The notes under the pieces: model-generated
The model's input: only the letters and a program-made list of their open reading frames with translations
What the model was told of the DNA's origin: nothing
Databases searched by the model: none
Position numbers and translations under genes: made by a program
Shown: positions 8,059 to 15,524 of the stretch, one piece after another
Layout: each line of letters begins with the position of its first letter
How positions within the stretch are numbered: position 1 is the first letter of the stretch
Source: an uncultured Collinsella sp.
GTDB lineage: Bacteria; Actinomycetota; Coriobacteriia; Coriobacteriales; Coriobacteriaceae
Assembly (NCBI GenBank): GCA_902479075.1
Contig: CABSNK010000027.1
Span: 1 to 21,549 of the forward strand
Reading direction: 5' to 3'
Length of the DNA: 21,549 nt

Positions 8059-9855
8059 CTACAGCCGCTGGCACACCGCTGCCACACGCTGTCCGTCAAA
8101 CCCGAATCCCCAGCGCATACGGCCTACACCGGGTCGCGGTACGCGAATCTTGTCGATACCGTCGCGCTCTATGTCGAGCAGCGCCTGAACGGCCAGCAGC
8201 TCTAGGCCCAGCGCGTCCACACCGGGGTCAAACATCATGTTGACCGTTATCAGCGGACGCTCGTCGAGCATGCCGATCGTGTCTGCCACGTCAAACACAG
8301 CGCCCGTAGGAAAAACCTGGATGTCCCAGCGATCCGCGCCACGCTTTCGCCTCGAGGCAGGATTGGCATAGCCCGGCAATCCAAAGCAGAGTCCCTGCAA
8401 GAGCAGGTGATATGGCAGCTGCGCATCTGGGTTGTTCGCACCGATTCCCGCATCTCCCAGGATGCGTTCTAACGCCCGCTTCACCGCATCCTCGTCCCCA
8501 CGGCACAACCCGTCTCGAAACGTATCGACGTCTCGAACGTCCTCGGCAGCACGCTCAAACCAATCAATAATCACCAGACGAAAGGCCTGGCGAAGCTCGT
8601 TATTGGGCAACCGTAGAGCACGGAGACGACCACCATGCTCCGGCTCCTCAATCAAATCCGTCGTCAGGAAACCGGACAGATACAGCGCCGTCCACAGGCC
8701 ATCATCAGGCGAGGCCTCTGGCCCCGCAGCGCCCAAACCAAGCGAGACCTCAACGCATCCATGAGCCTCGAGCAAATCGAACAAGACCGAAAGGCGGTCG
8801 AGATTCCACCCGGCAACTACCCTACTCAGGCAATCGGCATACCCATACAGATCGGCTCGCACAGGCGCTGTGCAGCCTCGGTCCAGAAAACCGATCACAC
8901 GCGTCGGACTCAAGCAATAGGCCCTGCCAAACCGATATCCCTCGAGCCATTCACGCGCATCATCCAGGTATTCCTCGCGTCCAGCATGACTCAACAGAGC
9001 CTCAACCTCGGCATCCGAAAAGCCGAACCAACGGTCGCACCACGTCGAAAGGGGCGTCGAAAGACGATACGAGCAGCTGCGCGAAGAAAGCGCCGCCTCG
9101 GCAGGGTTAGGACGCTCCCCCATCAGACACGTCAACCGTAGCGAATGGCCCGTGGTGGCAATGGCGTCGAACAGCACGCGATCGAGCAGCTCCGCCGGAT
9201 CGGCGCCGGAAGCGTCCCTCGCGCCCGCACGGCCCAACCACGCCGCGTCGTACCCATCAACGAGCAATACAACCTGCTCATCGCAGGCAATCTCCAACAG
9301 CTCAATGAGCACACCAAGCGCCGAGTCAACCTCGGCCTCGCTCGCCACGCCACGCGCAACACGTTCGATGTGACGCACCTTATCTCGTGCTAAATCCGGA
9401 GCCTCCAAGAGCGCCAACAAGCGAGCGCACTCGTCCGAAAGAGTATCGCGAACAACATCGGCAACAGCGGCGCCGCGCCTCGCGGCGCCAGAAAAGTCCA
9501 GCGATATCACTGGATAGCACGCATACTCATTCCGATAGCGCCCGCCATCCGCACCCCAAATCAGAGTATCGACAAACGAGCTCCGACCGGCGCGACCGAC
9601 TGCGGGACGCTCCAGAAAAGCCTTGAGCATCGACAAGTTCATGCTCTTGCCAAAACCCTCAGGTCGGCAGCACACCATAACGGACGCATCGCAATCCAGC
9701 ATATCGGCAATAAACATGGTCTTGTCGACCAGCGTGCAGCAACCAAGAGCCTCCGCATAGTCGTACATGCCGATGGGCAAAACCACATCGTCGGTACAGC
9801 CGATTAGACGCACGCCAAAGTCGGCAGCACAACCATTATTTGCCTGTTCAGACAT
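8059..9855 (-). CDS. Predicted AAA-ATPase-like / PD-(D/E)XK (DUF1703) protein with degenerate motifs
   Basis: The product has 598 residues from the ATG at 9855, which has AAGGGGAA seven bases upstream. An open extension to 9987 lacks a good ribosome site. The layout is that of the AAA-ATPase_like (PF09820) plus DUF1703 family. The P-loop region RPEGFGKSMNLSML is at about 64-77, the Walker B position LLVDGYDAAW at 197-206, FGFSDAEVEALL near 277-288, and WLEGYRFG near 303-310. A nuclease-like tail lies at about 485-598. Family members usually have LIDEYD at Walker B and an E-x-K in the nuclease core. Here the Walker B acidic residue is Gly201, and the equivalent tail segment (PLITVNMMF) has no E-x-K. 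ATP binding may remain while catalysis is doubtful. The cellular role of the family is not settled. A TACAAT at 9890-9895 could be its -10. Confidence 0.75.
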   Translation of the reverse strand: MSEQANNGCAADFGVRLIGCTDDVVLPIGMYDYAEALGCCTLVDKTMFIADMLDCDASVMVCCRPEGFGKSMNLSMLKAFLERPAVGRAGRSSFVDTLIWGADGGRYRNEYACYPVISLDFSGAARRGAAVADVVRDTLSDECARLLALLEAPDLARDKVRHIERVARGVASEAEVDSALGVLIELLEIACDEQVVLLVDGYDAAWLGRAGARDASGADPAELLDRVLFDAIATTGHSLRLTCLMGERPNPAEAALSSRSCSYRLSTPLSTWCDRWFGFSDAEVEALLSHAGREEYLDDAREWLEGYRFGRAYCLSPTRVIGFLDRGCTAPVRADLYGYADCLSRVVAGWNLDRLSVLFDLLEAHGCVEVSLGLGAAGPEASPDDGLWTALYLSGFLTTDLIEEPEHGGRLRALRLPNNELRQAFRLVIIDWFERAAEDVRDVDTFRDGLCRGDEDAVKRALERILGDAGIGANNPDAQLPYHLLLQGLCFGLPGYANPASRRKRGADRWDIQVFPTGAVFDVADTIGMLDERPLITVNMMFDPGVDALGLELLAVQALLDIERDGIDKIRVPRPGVGRMRWGFGFDGQRVAAVCQRL

Positions 9856-9990
9856 CGCAACGTTCCCCTTAAATCGCAGCATGATGCCAATTGTAATGAC
9901 CGCCTCGCACGTACTGATGTCGGTACACAAACATATCGGGCAACGGTAGCAACATGGGGTGTGAGGGGGCATAACTAATCGTTGCACAAC

Positions 9991-10025
9991 AAAACGGGGC
10001 CCGATGCATTCGCACCGGGCCCCGT
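9991..10025 (-). terminator. Rho-independent terminator of the surface-protein gene
   Basis: The perfect 10-bp arms ACGGGGCCCG (9994-10003) and CGGGCCCCGT (10016-10025) surround a 12-base loop. Read on the minus strand, the stem is followed by TTTTGTTGT. It lies about 30 bases after the stop of the gene at 10058-11812, so it terminates that gene. Confidence 0.9.
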
Positions 10026-10057
10026 CCCAACTCTTTAGCTATCTGACAACCGAGGGG

Positions 10058-11812
10058 CTACTCCTCAGAACCGTCCTCACCAGCAGTCTTATTCTGCTGA
10101 TCGAGCTTATGCTTGCCACTCACAATAGACGTGGCACCCAGCGTGGCCAAGCTTGCACTGGCAAGGCTCGCCATAACGATGAGGTCGCCCGTCTTGGGCA
10201 TGTTACCGCCCGAAGACTTGGTCATGGTCGTGGTGGTCACCGTTTTAGAGCCATTTTGCTCCTGGTTCTGGTTGTCGGTCTTGCCCTTTTCCTCGTCCTT
10301 CTTCTGAGCGGACTTCTCGCCCTTTTCCTCAGAGCTAGTACTCTTATCGGACTCGGTCTTCTCGGAATCATCGTCCTTGGAGTCGCCCTTTGCGGCCTCG
10401 GCCTTTTCCGTGGAAGTCTGATCAGAATTGTTCTTGTCAGGAGACAAGCTGCTTGCGCCAGCCATCAGCGAGGAACCAAACGTGTAGCCAAGCTGCACAA
10501 CGAAAGAGGGCTTCTTGTCCGTCGAAATAACCGGCGCGTCCGGCGCCTTATTCGAGTCGTCCTTGGAAGCACCGGAATCAGAAGCGGCGTCAGAGTTAGA
10601 GTCATTGCTAGAACCAGTATCGGCGGAAGAATCGCTCGAGCCAGTGGAAGAGTCAGAGGAACCAGCGTCGGTCGAACCAGAGGCGGCACTGCCCGTATTG
10701 CCGGCAGAACTTGAAGACGAATCGCCCGCAGCAGAGCCGTTCGAATCGGAGCCGCTCGAGGAAGAGCCGTCGTTGGTAGTGCCACCAGCAGAGCCATCGC
10801 CGTCAGTATCGGTCGAGGGCGCATCCGTATCATTATCGTCGCCCGCACCGTCATCGGTACCAGGCGTCGGTGCGGCGGGAGCAGCAGGCGCCATGCTCGG
10901 ACCAGGCGCCGGCGTGGGCTCGGGCTGCACGGGCTCCACAGGCGTTGCCGCGGCAGCCTCGTCCTCGGCGATATAGACCAGACAATCCTTGAGCTCATTG
11001 CGGTAGCGGTTCTTCCAGCCCTCATGATACTGGGGCTGGCTTGCATACTTGGTCGCCACGTTATTGACCACGCTGTTGGAAAGCGCCGTCACAAACTCGC
11101 GGTCCGTCATGCTGTTGGAAAGGTTTGCCCAGCGGAAGAAGTCTCTGCAGCCACCGGTGCCGCACATGTTGGTAATACTCCACACCATGCCCTTGACACA
11201 GTCGGTTCGGCCGGAGATATCAATGCCGAGAGCACTCTTGAGCCACGCCTCGGTCACCGCATAGTACGAGTTATACGCATAGGCATCCTGCAGCGCCGAG
11301 AACTCAGCAGGGTCGGTGTTATAAGCACCCTGGAAGGCCTCCTGCGCAATACGACCCAGCTCGGTGAGCTGGCCGTTCGCATACATGGGGTTGTTCGCGT
11401 TGGAAATCTCGCCACCGCGGTCAATCGCGTCCTTAAGCATGCTATACTTAGCAGAGTCGTAGTTATAGACCTGTTTCATAAACGGAACAAGCGACCAACG
11501 GCGGTCGAACTGGTAATAACCTAGCGCGTTATAGCCATCGCCATACGAAAAGCCCTGGTTATAGTTGCCATGGCTCTCGTATTTGGTGAAGTACTTCATC
11601 TCGGCAGTCACGTTGACAAACGAGACCCCCTGAACCGACCTCAGCACGCCCGAAAAAGACTGCTGGGTGTAAAGGCCCTTATCGATATCGGTGGCATCCG
11701 AGGCAACACCCGGCGCGGGCTCCTCGGCAACAGCAGTCACAGGCGCGGCAACGGCGCCAAACGAAAGCGCCAGCGTCAGGCCTGCCACAATCGCGGAATG
11801 CTTGGGCTGCAT
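10058..11812 (-). CDS. Sortase-anchored surface protein with lysozyme-like N-terminal domain
   Basis: The protein has 584 residues. GGAGGA four bases before the ATG supports the start. A signal peptide (1-29, ending VTAVA) leads to a folded domain at about 45-285 with four cysteines (205, 217, 222, 277). KYESHGNYNQ...YNALGYYQF (about 77-102) resembles the ES...G.YQF pattern of lysozyme/transglycosylase-like enzymes, with Glu79 a candidate catalytic residue. This is inference only. Next comes a Pro-rich stretch, a long Ser/Asp/Gly-rich low-complexity stalk (about 317-425), a short ordered patch (about 430-458), and a charged Lys/Glu/Asp linker. The C-terminus has NMPKTGD (537-543), a variant LPXTG sortase signal, a hydrophobic helix (about 544-563) and a KHK-containing tail. 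It is thus probably linked to peptidoglycan and may remodel it. Confidence 0.82.
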   Translation of the reverse strand: MQPKHSAIVAGLTLALSFGAVAAPVTAVAEEPAPGVASDATDIDKGLYTQQSFSGVLRSVQGVSFVNVTAEMKYFTKYESHGNYNQGFSYGDGYNALGYYQFDRRWSLVPFMKQVYNYDSAKYSMLKDAIDRGGEISNANNPMYANGQLTELGRIAQEAFQGAYNTDPAEFSALQDAYAYNSYYAVTEAWLKSALGIDISGRTDCVKGMVWSITNMCGTGGCRDFFRWANLSNSMTDREFVTALSNSVVNNVATKYASQPQYHEGWKNRYRNELKDCLVYIAEDEAAAATPVEPVQPEPTPAPGPSMAPAAPAAPTPGTDDGAGDDNDTDAPSTDTDGDGSAGGTTNDGSSSSGSDSNGSAAGDSSSSSAGNTGSAASGSTDAGSSDSSTGSSDSSADTGSSNDSNSDAASDSGASKDDSNKAPDAPVISTDKKPSFVVQLGYTFGSSLMAGASSLSPDKNNSDQTSTEKAEAAKGDSKDDDSEKTESDKSTSSEEKGEKSAQKKDEEKGKTDNQNQEQNGSKTVTTTTMTKSSGGNMPKTGDLIVMASLASASLATLGATSIVSGKHKLDQQNKTAGEDGSEE

Positions 11813-11940
11813 AAGATCCTCCCTGCATTGGTGTAGTTAAAGTGCAGTTTGCAAAGATGAATCTAAGTATCCCAGCTCGCCCGTTGTTGCACAACAACCC
11901 CTCGGTAAACGGCAACAACCCTCCGCGAAATCTTAAGGAA
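11813..11940 (-). promoter_or_regulatory. Promoter of the surface-protein gene with overlapping palindrome
   Basis: On the minus strand a -35 TTGTGC (11889-11894) and a -10 GATACT (11866-11871) are exactly 17 bp apart, with TGG just before the -10. The palindrome GTTGTTG-CA-CAACAAC (11883-11898) covers the -35, and CAACAACCC recurs 21 bp further on (11913-11921). This arrangement suits a repressor or activator site. The leader is about 45-50 bases. Confidence 0.5.
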
Positions 11941-12360
11941 TTAAACAAACTGGTCGTCAGGCGCCAACAGAAGCTCGCCGTAACGCTCCATCAGCCCGTC
12001 CCTCAACTGGCAGAAAGCAGGGATATAGACGTCCAAGATGCGCTGAATCAAATCTTGAGCGAGCTTGTTGTCGTAGATATGGACGTTCGTATTGCGGTCT
12101 CTGAGCATATCTAGCCAGGCTGCCTCATCAATAAAGTCGTAGAATCGGTAGGACTCCTTCAAGATGGCACGAGGAGACCCCGACGCGGCAAGCGTGGCAC
12201 CCTCATACTCGAGCAGACGCTTAAGGAGCTTCCAGCTCAGTTCAAATTGAAGATTGAACTTATTAATCAATCCACTCTGAACAAAATCATTGTTGAGATC
12301 CTGATTGGGCGCATCCTCAAGATTCGCCAAGGCGCTGGCAAAGTTCTCATATTTTTTCAT
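11941..12360 (-). CDS. HEPN-domain nucleotidyltransferase-substrate-binding protein (HI0074-like)
   Basis: This all-helical protein of 139 residues fits the NTase_sub_bind (PF08780, HI0074) branch of HEPN proteins. FNLQFELSWKLLKRLLEYEG (35-54) and RDRNTNVHIYD (87-97) are the family hallmarks. Arg89 and His94 form the Rx4H motif that in HEPN toxins makes the RNase active site. Its start overlaps the end of the MNT gene by 14 bases, which points to translational coupling. In such pairs the HEPN protein is usually the toxin or the partner modified by the MNT protein. Whether this one is toxic is not shown by the sequence. Confidence 0.88.
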   Translation of the reverse strand: MKKYENFASALANLEDAPNQDLNNDFVQSGLINKFNLQFELSWKLLKRLLEYEGATLAASGSPRAILKESYRFYDFIDEAAWLDMLRDRNTNVHIYDNKLAQDLIQRILDVYIPAFCQLRDGLMERYGELLLAPDDQFV

Positions 12361-12634
12361 ACAGAATCACACCATCCCTGGCAATTTCATCGAGCAATTG
12401 CTGCGATAAGGACTCATCGAGATTGACGACATCTACATCTAAAAGAGTATCAAGACGCTCCTCGATCAAATATGAGAAACGGCCGAAATCCCGGCAACCT
12501 GCTACGGCGATGTCAATATCGCTCTTAGGCAAGTTGTTGCCTCGAGCGCGAGACCCAAACAGCACAACTTTCTCGGCGTCACATTCCCGAGCAAAATCTT
12601 CGATTTGCTTGTACACCTTGTCGAGAGATGCCAT
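12347..12634 (-). CDS. Minimal nucleotidyltransferase (MNT, HI0073-like)
   Basis: The protein has 95 residues. VVLFGSRARGNNLPKSDIDIAV (about 23-44) carries the GSxAxG signature and the Asp39/Asp41 metal pair of the polymerase-beta superfamily. The third acidic residue is in LDVDVV (Asp66 or Asp68). In studied MNT-HEPN modules the MNT partner transfers AMP groups to the HEPN toxin and silences it, so it is probably the antitoxin here. AGGG six bases before the ATG is the ribosome site. It begins eight bases after the stop of the Rrf2 gene and probably shares its transcript. Confidence 0.9.
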   Translation of the reverse strand: MASLDKVYKQIEDFARECDAEKVVLFGSRARGNNLPKSDIDIAVAGCRDFGRFSYLIEERLDTLLDVDVVNLDESLSQQLLDEIARDGVILYEKI

Positions 12635-12642
12635 TTGCAGCC

Positions 12643-13074
12643 CTACAGCTTAATCTCAAAGTTGATCTCGGGGACGGCGGCTAGGTCGGCCAGGGTCACG
12701 CCGTCGACATACTTTTCGATCACGTCGTCCAGACCGCGCCAGAACTTGACGGTCGAGCAAAGGTCGCTGCGGGTACAGCTGTTGTCGATGCCATCGCACG
12801 CCACCGGAGCCGTGCTGCCCTCGACGGCGCGCAGGATGTCGCCGGCACGCACCTCGGCCGGGTCCTTGGCCATCATGTAGCCGCCGCCCTTGCCGCGCAC
12901 GCTCTTAAGCAGGCCCGCCTTCATAAGCGGACGAACCAGCTGCTCCAAATACTTTTGCGAGATATGCTCGCGGTCGGCAACCTCGCGCAAGGCAATCTTG
13001 CCCTCGGCATCACCGAGCGCCGCGATATAGATCATCAGCCGGAGGGCATAGCGGCCCTTGGAAGAAATGAGCAT
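12643..13074 (-). CDS. Rrf2-family transcriptional regulator with three-cysteine Fe-S motif
   Basis: The protein has 143 residues from the ATG at 13074, preceded by GGGAGGG; a 26-residue extension in frame lacks family similarity. MLISSKGRYALRLMIYIA is the typical start. A winged-helix region follows, with ISQKYLEQLVRPLMKAGLLKSVRGKGGGY (39-67). Cys93, Cys100 and Cys106 (spacing 6 and 5) match the Fe-S ligand cluster of IscR-like members. IscR-type regulators sense Fe-S status through such a cluster and control iron-sulfur genes. This gene is divergent from sufC with two paired operator-like repeats between them, so it is the likely suf regulator and probably controls itself. The link to suf is inference from position and sites. 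Confidence 0.9.
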   Translation of the reverse strand: MLISSKGRYALRLMIYIAALGDAEGKIALREVADREHISQKYLEQLVRPLMKAGLLKSVRGKGGGYMMAKDPAEVRAGDILRAVEGSTAPVACDGIDNSCTRSDLCSTVKFWRGLDDVIEKYVDGVTLADLAAVPEINFEIKL

Positions 13075-13095
13075 ACCTACCCTCCCATCGCATCT

Positions 13096-13124
13096 GGGAC
13101 AACATAACCAGCTTTGTTTGTCCC
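13096..13124. promoter_or_regulatory. 29-bp inverted repeat, site 1 (putative Rrf2 operator)
   Basis: Arms GGGACAA and TTGTCCC are separated by 15 bp. Site 1 matches the reverse complement of site 2 at 25 of 29 positions, including the shared inner ATAACC. It lies just upstream of rrf2 and covers its possible -10, which would allow self-control. The bound protein is inferred. Confidence 0.7.
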
Positions 13125-13139
13125 AAATCTTAAGTAAAT

Positions 13140-13168
13140 GGGACAAACACAACAGGTTATTTTGTCCC
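13140..13168. promoter_or_regulatory. 29-bp inverted repeat, site 2 (putative Rrf2 operator)
   Basis: Same arms and same 15-bp spacer as site 1, with the inner sequence in reverse orientation. The sites start 44 bp apart, about four DNA turns, so two bound dimers would lie on nearly the same face. It ends 38 bp before the sufC-facing TTGACT. Confidence 0.7.
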
Positions 13169-13298
13169 AGAATTTGAAAAGTCGAGTGGATTAGTCGGGT
13201 TTTCCCTTGACTAACGCCGAACCCATAGTAACTTTATTCCGAGAAGATTCCTAGGGTTTAGTACACCTATGAGTACACCATATACAGAGAGGGACAGC

Positions 13299-14099
13299 AT
13301 GAGTGCGAATCCGCTGCTTTCCATCGAAGGTCTGACCGCCTCCGTGGACGAGAAGACCATCCTCCACAACGTCAACCTCAACGTCGCCGCCGGCGAGACC
13401 CATGTGCTGATGGGACCCAACGGCGCCGGCAAGTCCACCCTCGGCCACCTGGTCATGGGCGACCCCGTCTACACCGTGCAGGACGGCCGCATCGTCTTTG
13501 ACGGCCAGGACATCACCGAGCTCACCACCGACAAACGCTCGCGCGTCGGCCTGTTCCTGAGCTTCCAGGCCCCGGTCGAGATCCCGGGCGTGCCGCTGTC
13601 GAGCTTTTTGCGCGCCAGCATCGCCGGCCGCCCCGGCCTGGAGATGAAGGGCAAGGAGTTCCGCCGTCGCGTCAAGGAGCTCGCGGCCGAGCTCAACATG
13701 GATACCGCCTACCTCAACCGCGAGCTGGGCGTGGGCTTCTCGGGCGGCGAGAAAAAGAAGGTCGAGATGCTCCAGCTTCTGCTGCTGCAGCCCAAGCTCG
13801 CCATCCTGGACGAAACTGACTCCGGCCTGGACGTCGACGCCCTGTCCACCGTCAGCCATGGCATGGATGCCTACCGCAAGAGCTGCGACGGCTCCATGCT
13901 CATCATCACGCACAACACGCGCATCCTGGAGCACCTGGATGTCGACCGCGTCCACGTTATGGTCAAGGGCCATATCGTGCGCGAGGACGACGCCTCGCTG
14001 ATCCCTTGGATCGACAAGAACGGTTTTGAGACCTTCGAGCGCGAGGCCGCCGAGCAGCGCGCCCAGGCCGAGGCCGCCGCTGCCGAGCAGCAGGCGTAA
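13299..14099 (+). CDS. sufC: Fe-S cluster assembly ATPase SufC
   Basis: The protein has 266 residues from the ATG at 13299, which has GAGAGGG five bases upstream. An earlier in-frame ATG at 13269 has no ribosome site. It is an ABC-type ATPase with Walker A GPNGAGKST (39-47), Q-loop FQAPVEIPG (89-97), signature FSGGEKKK (147-154), Walker B LAILDE (167-172), SGLD (175-178) and the H-loop His205. SufC binds SufB and SufD and uses ATP to reshape the SufBCD scaffold during cluster assembly in the cytoplasm. The C-terminus has an Ala/Glu/Gln-rich tail (about 248-266) longer than usual. It is the first gene of sufCBDSU, the gene order also known from Thermotoga-like systems. Confidence 0.97.
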   Translation: MSANPLLSIEGLTASVDEKTILHNVNLNVAAGETHVLMGPNGAGKSTLGHLVMGDPVYTVQDGRIVFDGQDITELTTDKRSRVGLFLSFQAPVEIPGVPLSSFLRASIAGRPGLEMKGKEFRRRVKELAAELNMDTAYLNRELGVGFSGGEKKKVEMLQLLLLQPKLAILDETDSGLDVDALSTVSHGMDAYRKSCDGSMLIITHNTRILEHLDVDRVHVMVKGHIVREDDASLIPWIDKNGFETFEREAAEQRAQAEAAAAEQQA

Positions 14100-14111
14100 A
14101 GGGGCGACGCA

Positions 14112-15524
14112 ATGACCAAGAACCGCACCGAGGTCGCGGACATCGACCGCAGCCTCTACGACTTCACCTATGGCGAGGAGGGATTCGAGCGCCTCGACGC
14201 CGGCATCACGCCCGACATCGTGCGCGAGATCAGCGCCAAAAAGGACGAGCCGCAGTGGATGCTCGACCTGCGCCTCAAGTCCCTCGAGATCTTCAACCGC
14301 TTCCCCGACCCGACGTGGGGCCCCTCCATCGAGGGCCTGGACATGGACAACATCGTCACCTACGTCAAGCCCAACACCGACCAAAAGCACGACTGGGAGT
14401 CGGTGCCCGACGACATCAAGAACACCTTTGAGCGCCTGGGCATTCCCGAGGCCGAACGCAGCTACCTGGCGGGCGTCGGCGCACAGTACGACTCCGAGCT
14501 CGTCTACCACAATATGCAGGACACGGCGTCCAAGATGGGCATCGTCTACTCCGGCATCGAGGAGGCCCTGCACGATCCGCAGTGGGAGCCGCTCATCCAC
14601 GAGAAGTTTATGACGCTCATCCCGCCCACCGACCACAAGTTTGCAGCCCTGCACGGTGCCGTGTGGTCGGGCGGCTCGTTTGTCTACGTGCCCAAGGGCA
14701 CCAAGCTCGATTTTCCGCTGCAGAGCTACTTCCGCCTCAACGCCAAGGGCGCCGGCCAGTTTGAGCACACGCTCATCATCGTCGAGGACGATGCCGACCT
14801 GCACTTTATCGAGGGTTGCTCCGCGCCCAAGTACAACGTGGCCAACCTCCACGCCGGCGCTGTGGAGCTCTTTGTGGGCAAGCGCGCGCACCTGCGCTAC
14901 TCGACCATCGAGAACTGGTCCAAAAACATGTACAACCTCAACACCAAGCGTGCGCGCGTGGACGAGGACGGAAACATCGAGTGGATCAGCGGCTCCTTCG
15001 GCAGCCACGTGGGTTATCTCTACCCCATGAGCGTGCTCAACGGCCGCCGCGCTCGCTCGAGCTTTACCGGCATCACCTTTGCCGGTGCCGGCCAAAACCT
15101 CGACACCGGATGCAAGGTCGTGCTCAACGCGCCCGAGACATCGGCAACCGTCGAGACCAAGGGCATCTCCAAGAGCGGCGGCATCCAGACCTTCCGCAGC
15201 TCCATTGTGGCCACGCCTAAGGCCGAGGGCTCCAAGGCAACCGTGAGCTGCCAGTCGCTCATGCTCGACGACCAGAGCCGCTCCGACACCATCCCCGCCA
15301 TGGACATCCGCGCCAAGAACGTCGATATCGGCCACGAGGCCACCATCGGTCGCATCGGCGACGACAAGGTGTTCTACCTGATGAGCCGCGGCATCTCGGA
15401 GGAAGAGGCCCGCACCATGATCGTCAACGGCTTTGCCAACCCGGTCTCCAAGGAGCTACCGCTTGAGTACGCCGTTGAGATGAACAACCTGATCAAGCTC
15501 GAGATGGAAGGAGCGATCGGATAA
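14112..15524 (+). CDS. sufB: Fe-S cluster scaffold protein SufB
   Basis: This SufB of 470 residues starts at 14112, 12 bases after sufC, with GGGGCG upstream. WSGGSFVYVPKGTKLDFPLQ (185-204), FIEGCSAPKY (232-241) and HEATIGRIGDDKVFYLMSRG (408-427) are family landmarks. Cys236 matches the conserved cysteine of the FxEGC motif, Cys380 lies where the cluster-building cysteine is expected, and Glu409 follows His408 in the C-terminal HEA motif. SufB accepts sulfur and builds the nascent cluster with SufD and SufC. Its stop shares a base with the start of sufD, so the two are made in step. Confidence 0.97.
   Translation: MTKNRTEVADIDRSLYDFTYGEEGFERLDAGITPDIVREISAKKDEPQWMLDLRLKSLEIFNRFPDPTWGPSIEGLDMDNIVTYVKPNTDQKHDWESVPDDIKNTFERLGIPEAERSYLAGVGAQYDSELVYHNMQDTASKMGIVYSGIEEALHDPQWEPLIHEKFMTLIPPTDHKFAALHGAVWSGGSFVYVPKGTKLDFPLQSYFRLNAKGAGQFEHTLIIVEDDADLHFIEGCSAPKYNVANLHAGAVELFVGKRAHLRYSTIENWSKNMYNLNTKRARVDEDGNIEWISGSFGSHVGYLYPMSVLNGRRARSSFTGITFAGAGQNLDTGCKVVLNAPETSATVETKGISKSGGIQTFRSSIVATPKAEGSKATVSCQSLMLDDQSRSDTIPAMDIRAKNVDIGHEATIGRIGDDKVFYLMSRGISEEEARTMIVNGFANPVSKELPLEYAVEMNNLIKLEMEGAIG

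Larger units (their letters stand above)
13075..13298. promoter_or_regulatory. Divergent control region between rrf2 and sufC
   Basis: The region holds two 29-bp inverted repeats (listed separately), followed by TTGACT at 13207-13212 and a weak -10 TAACTT (13229-13234) with a 16-bp spacer facing sufC. Toward rrf2, TATGTT (13101-13106 on the minus strand) lies inside the first repeat, without a well-spaced -35. AGTACACC occurs twice, 12 bp apart (13260-13267 and 13272-13279), just upstream of the sufC ribosome site. No gene is present. Confidence 0.45.

Noticed and set aside
10515..10976. Plus-strand Glu/Ser/Pro-rich frame opposite the surface-protein stalk
   Set aside because: It is the complement of the Ser/Asp low-complexity stalk and has no features of its own.
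13251..15335. Long open minus-strand frame of 694 codons opposite sufC-sufB
   Set aside because: It is the shadow of GC-rich, well-conserved sufC and sufB. The Val/Ala/Gly/Asp-rich product has no domain and no ribosome site context.
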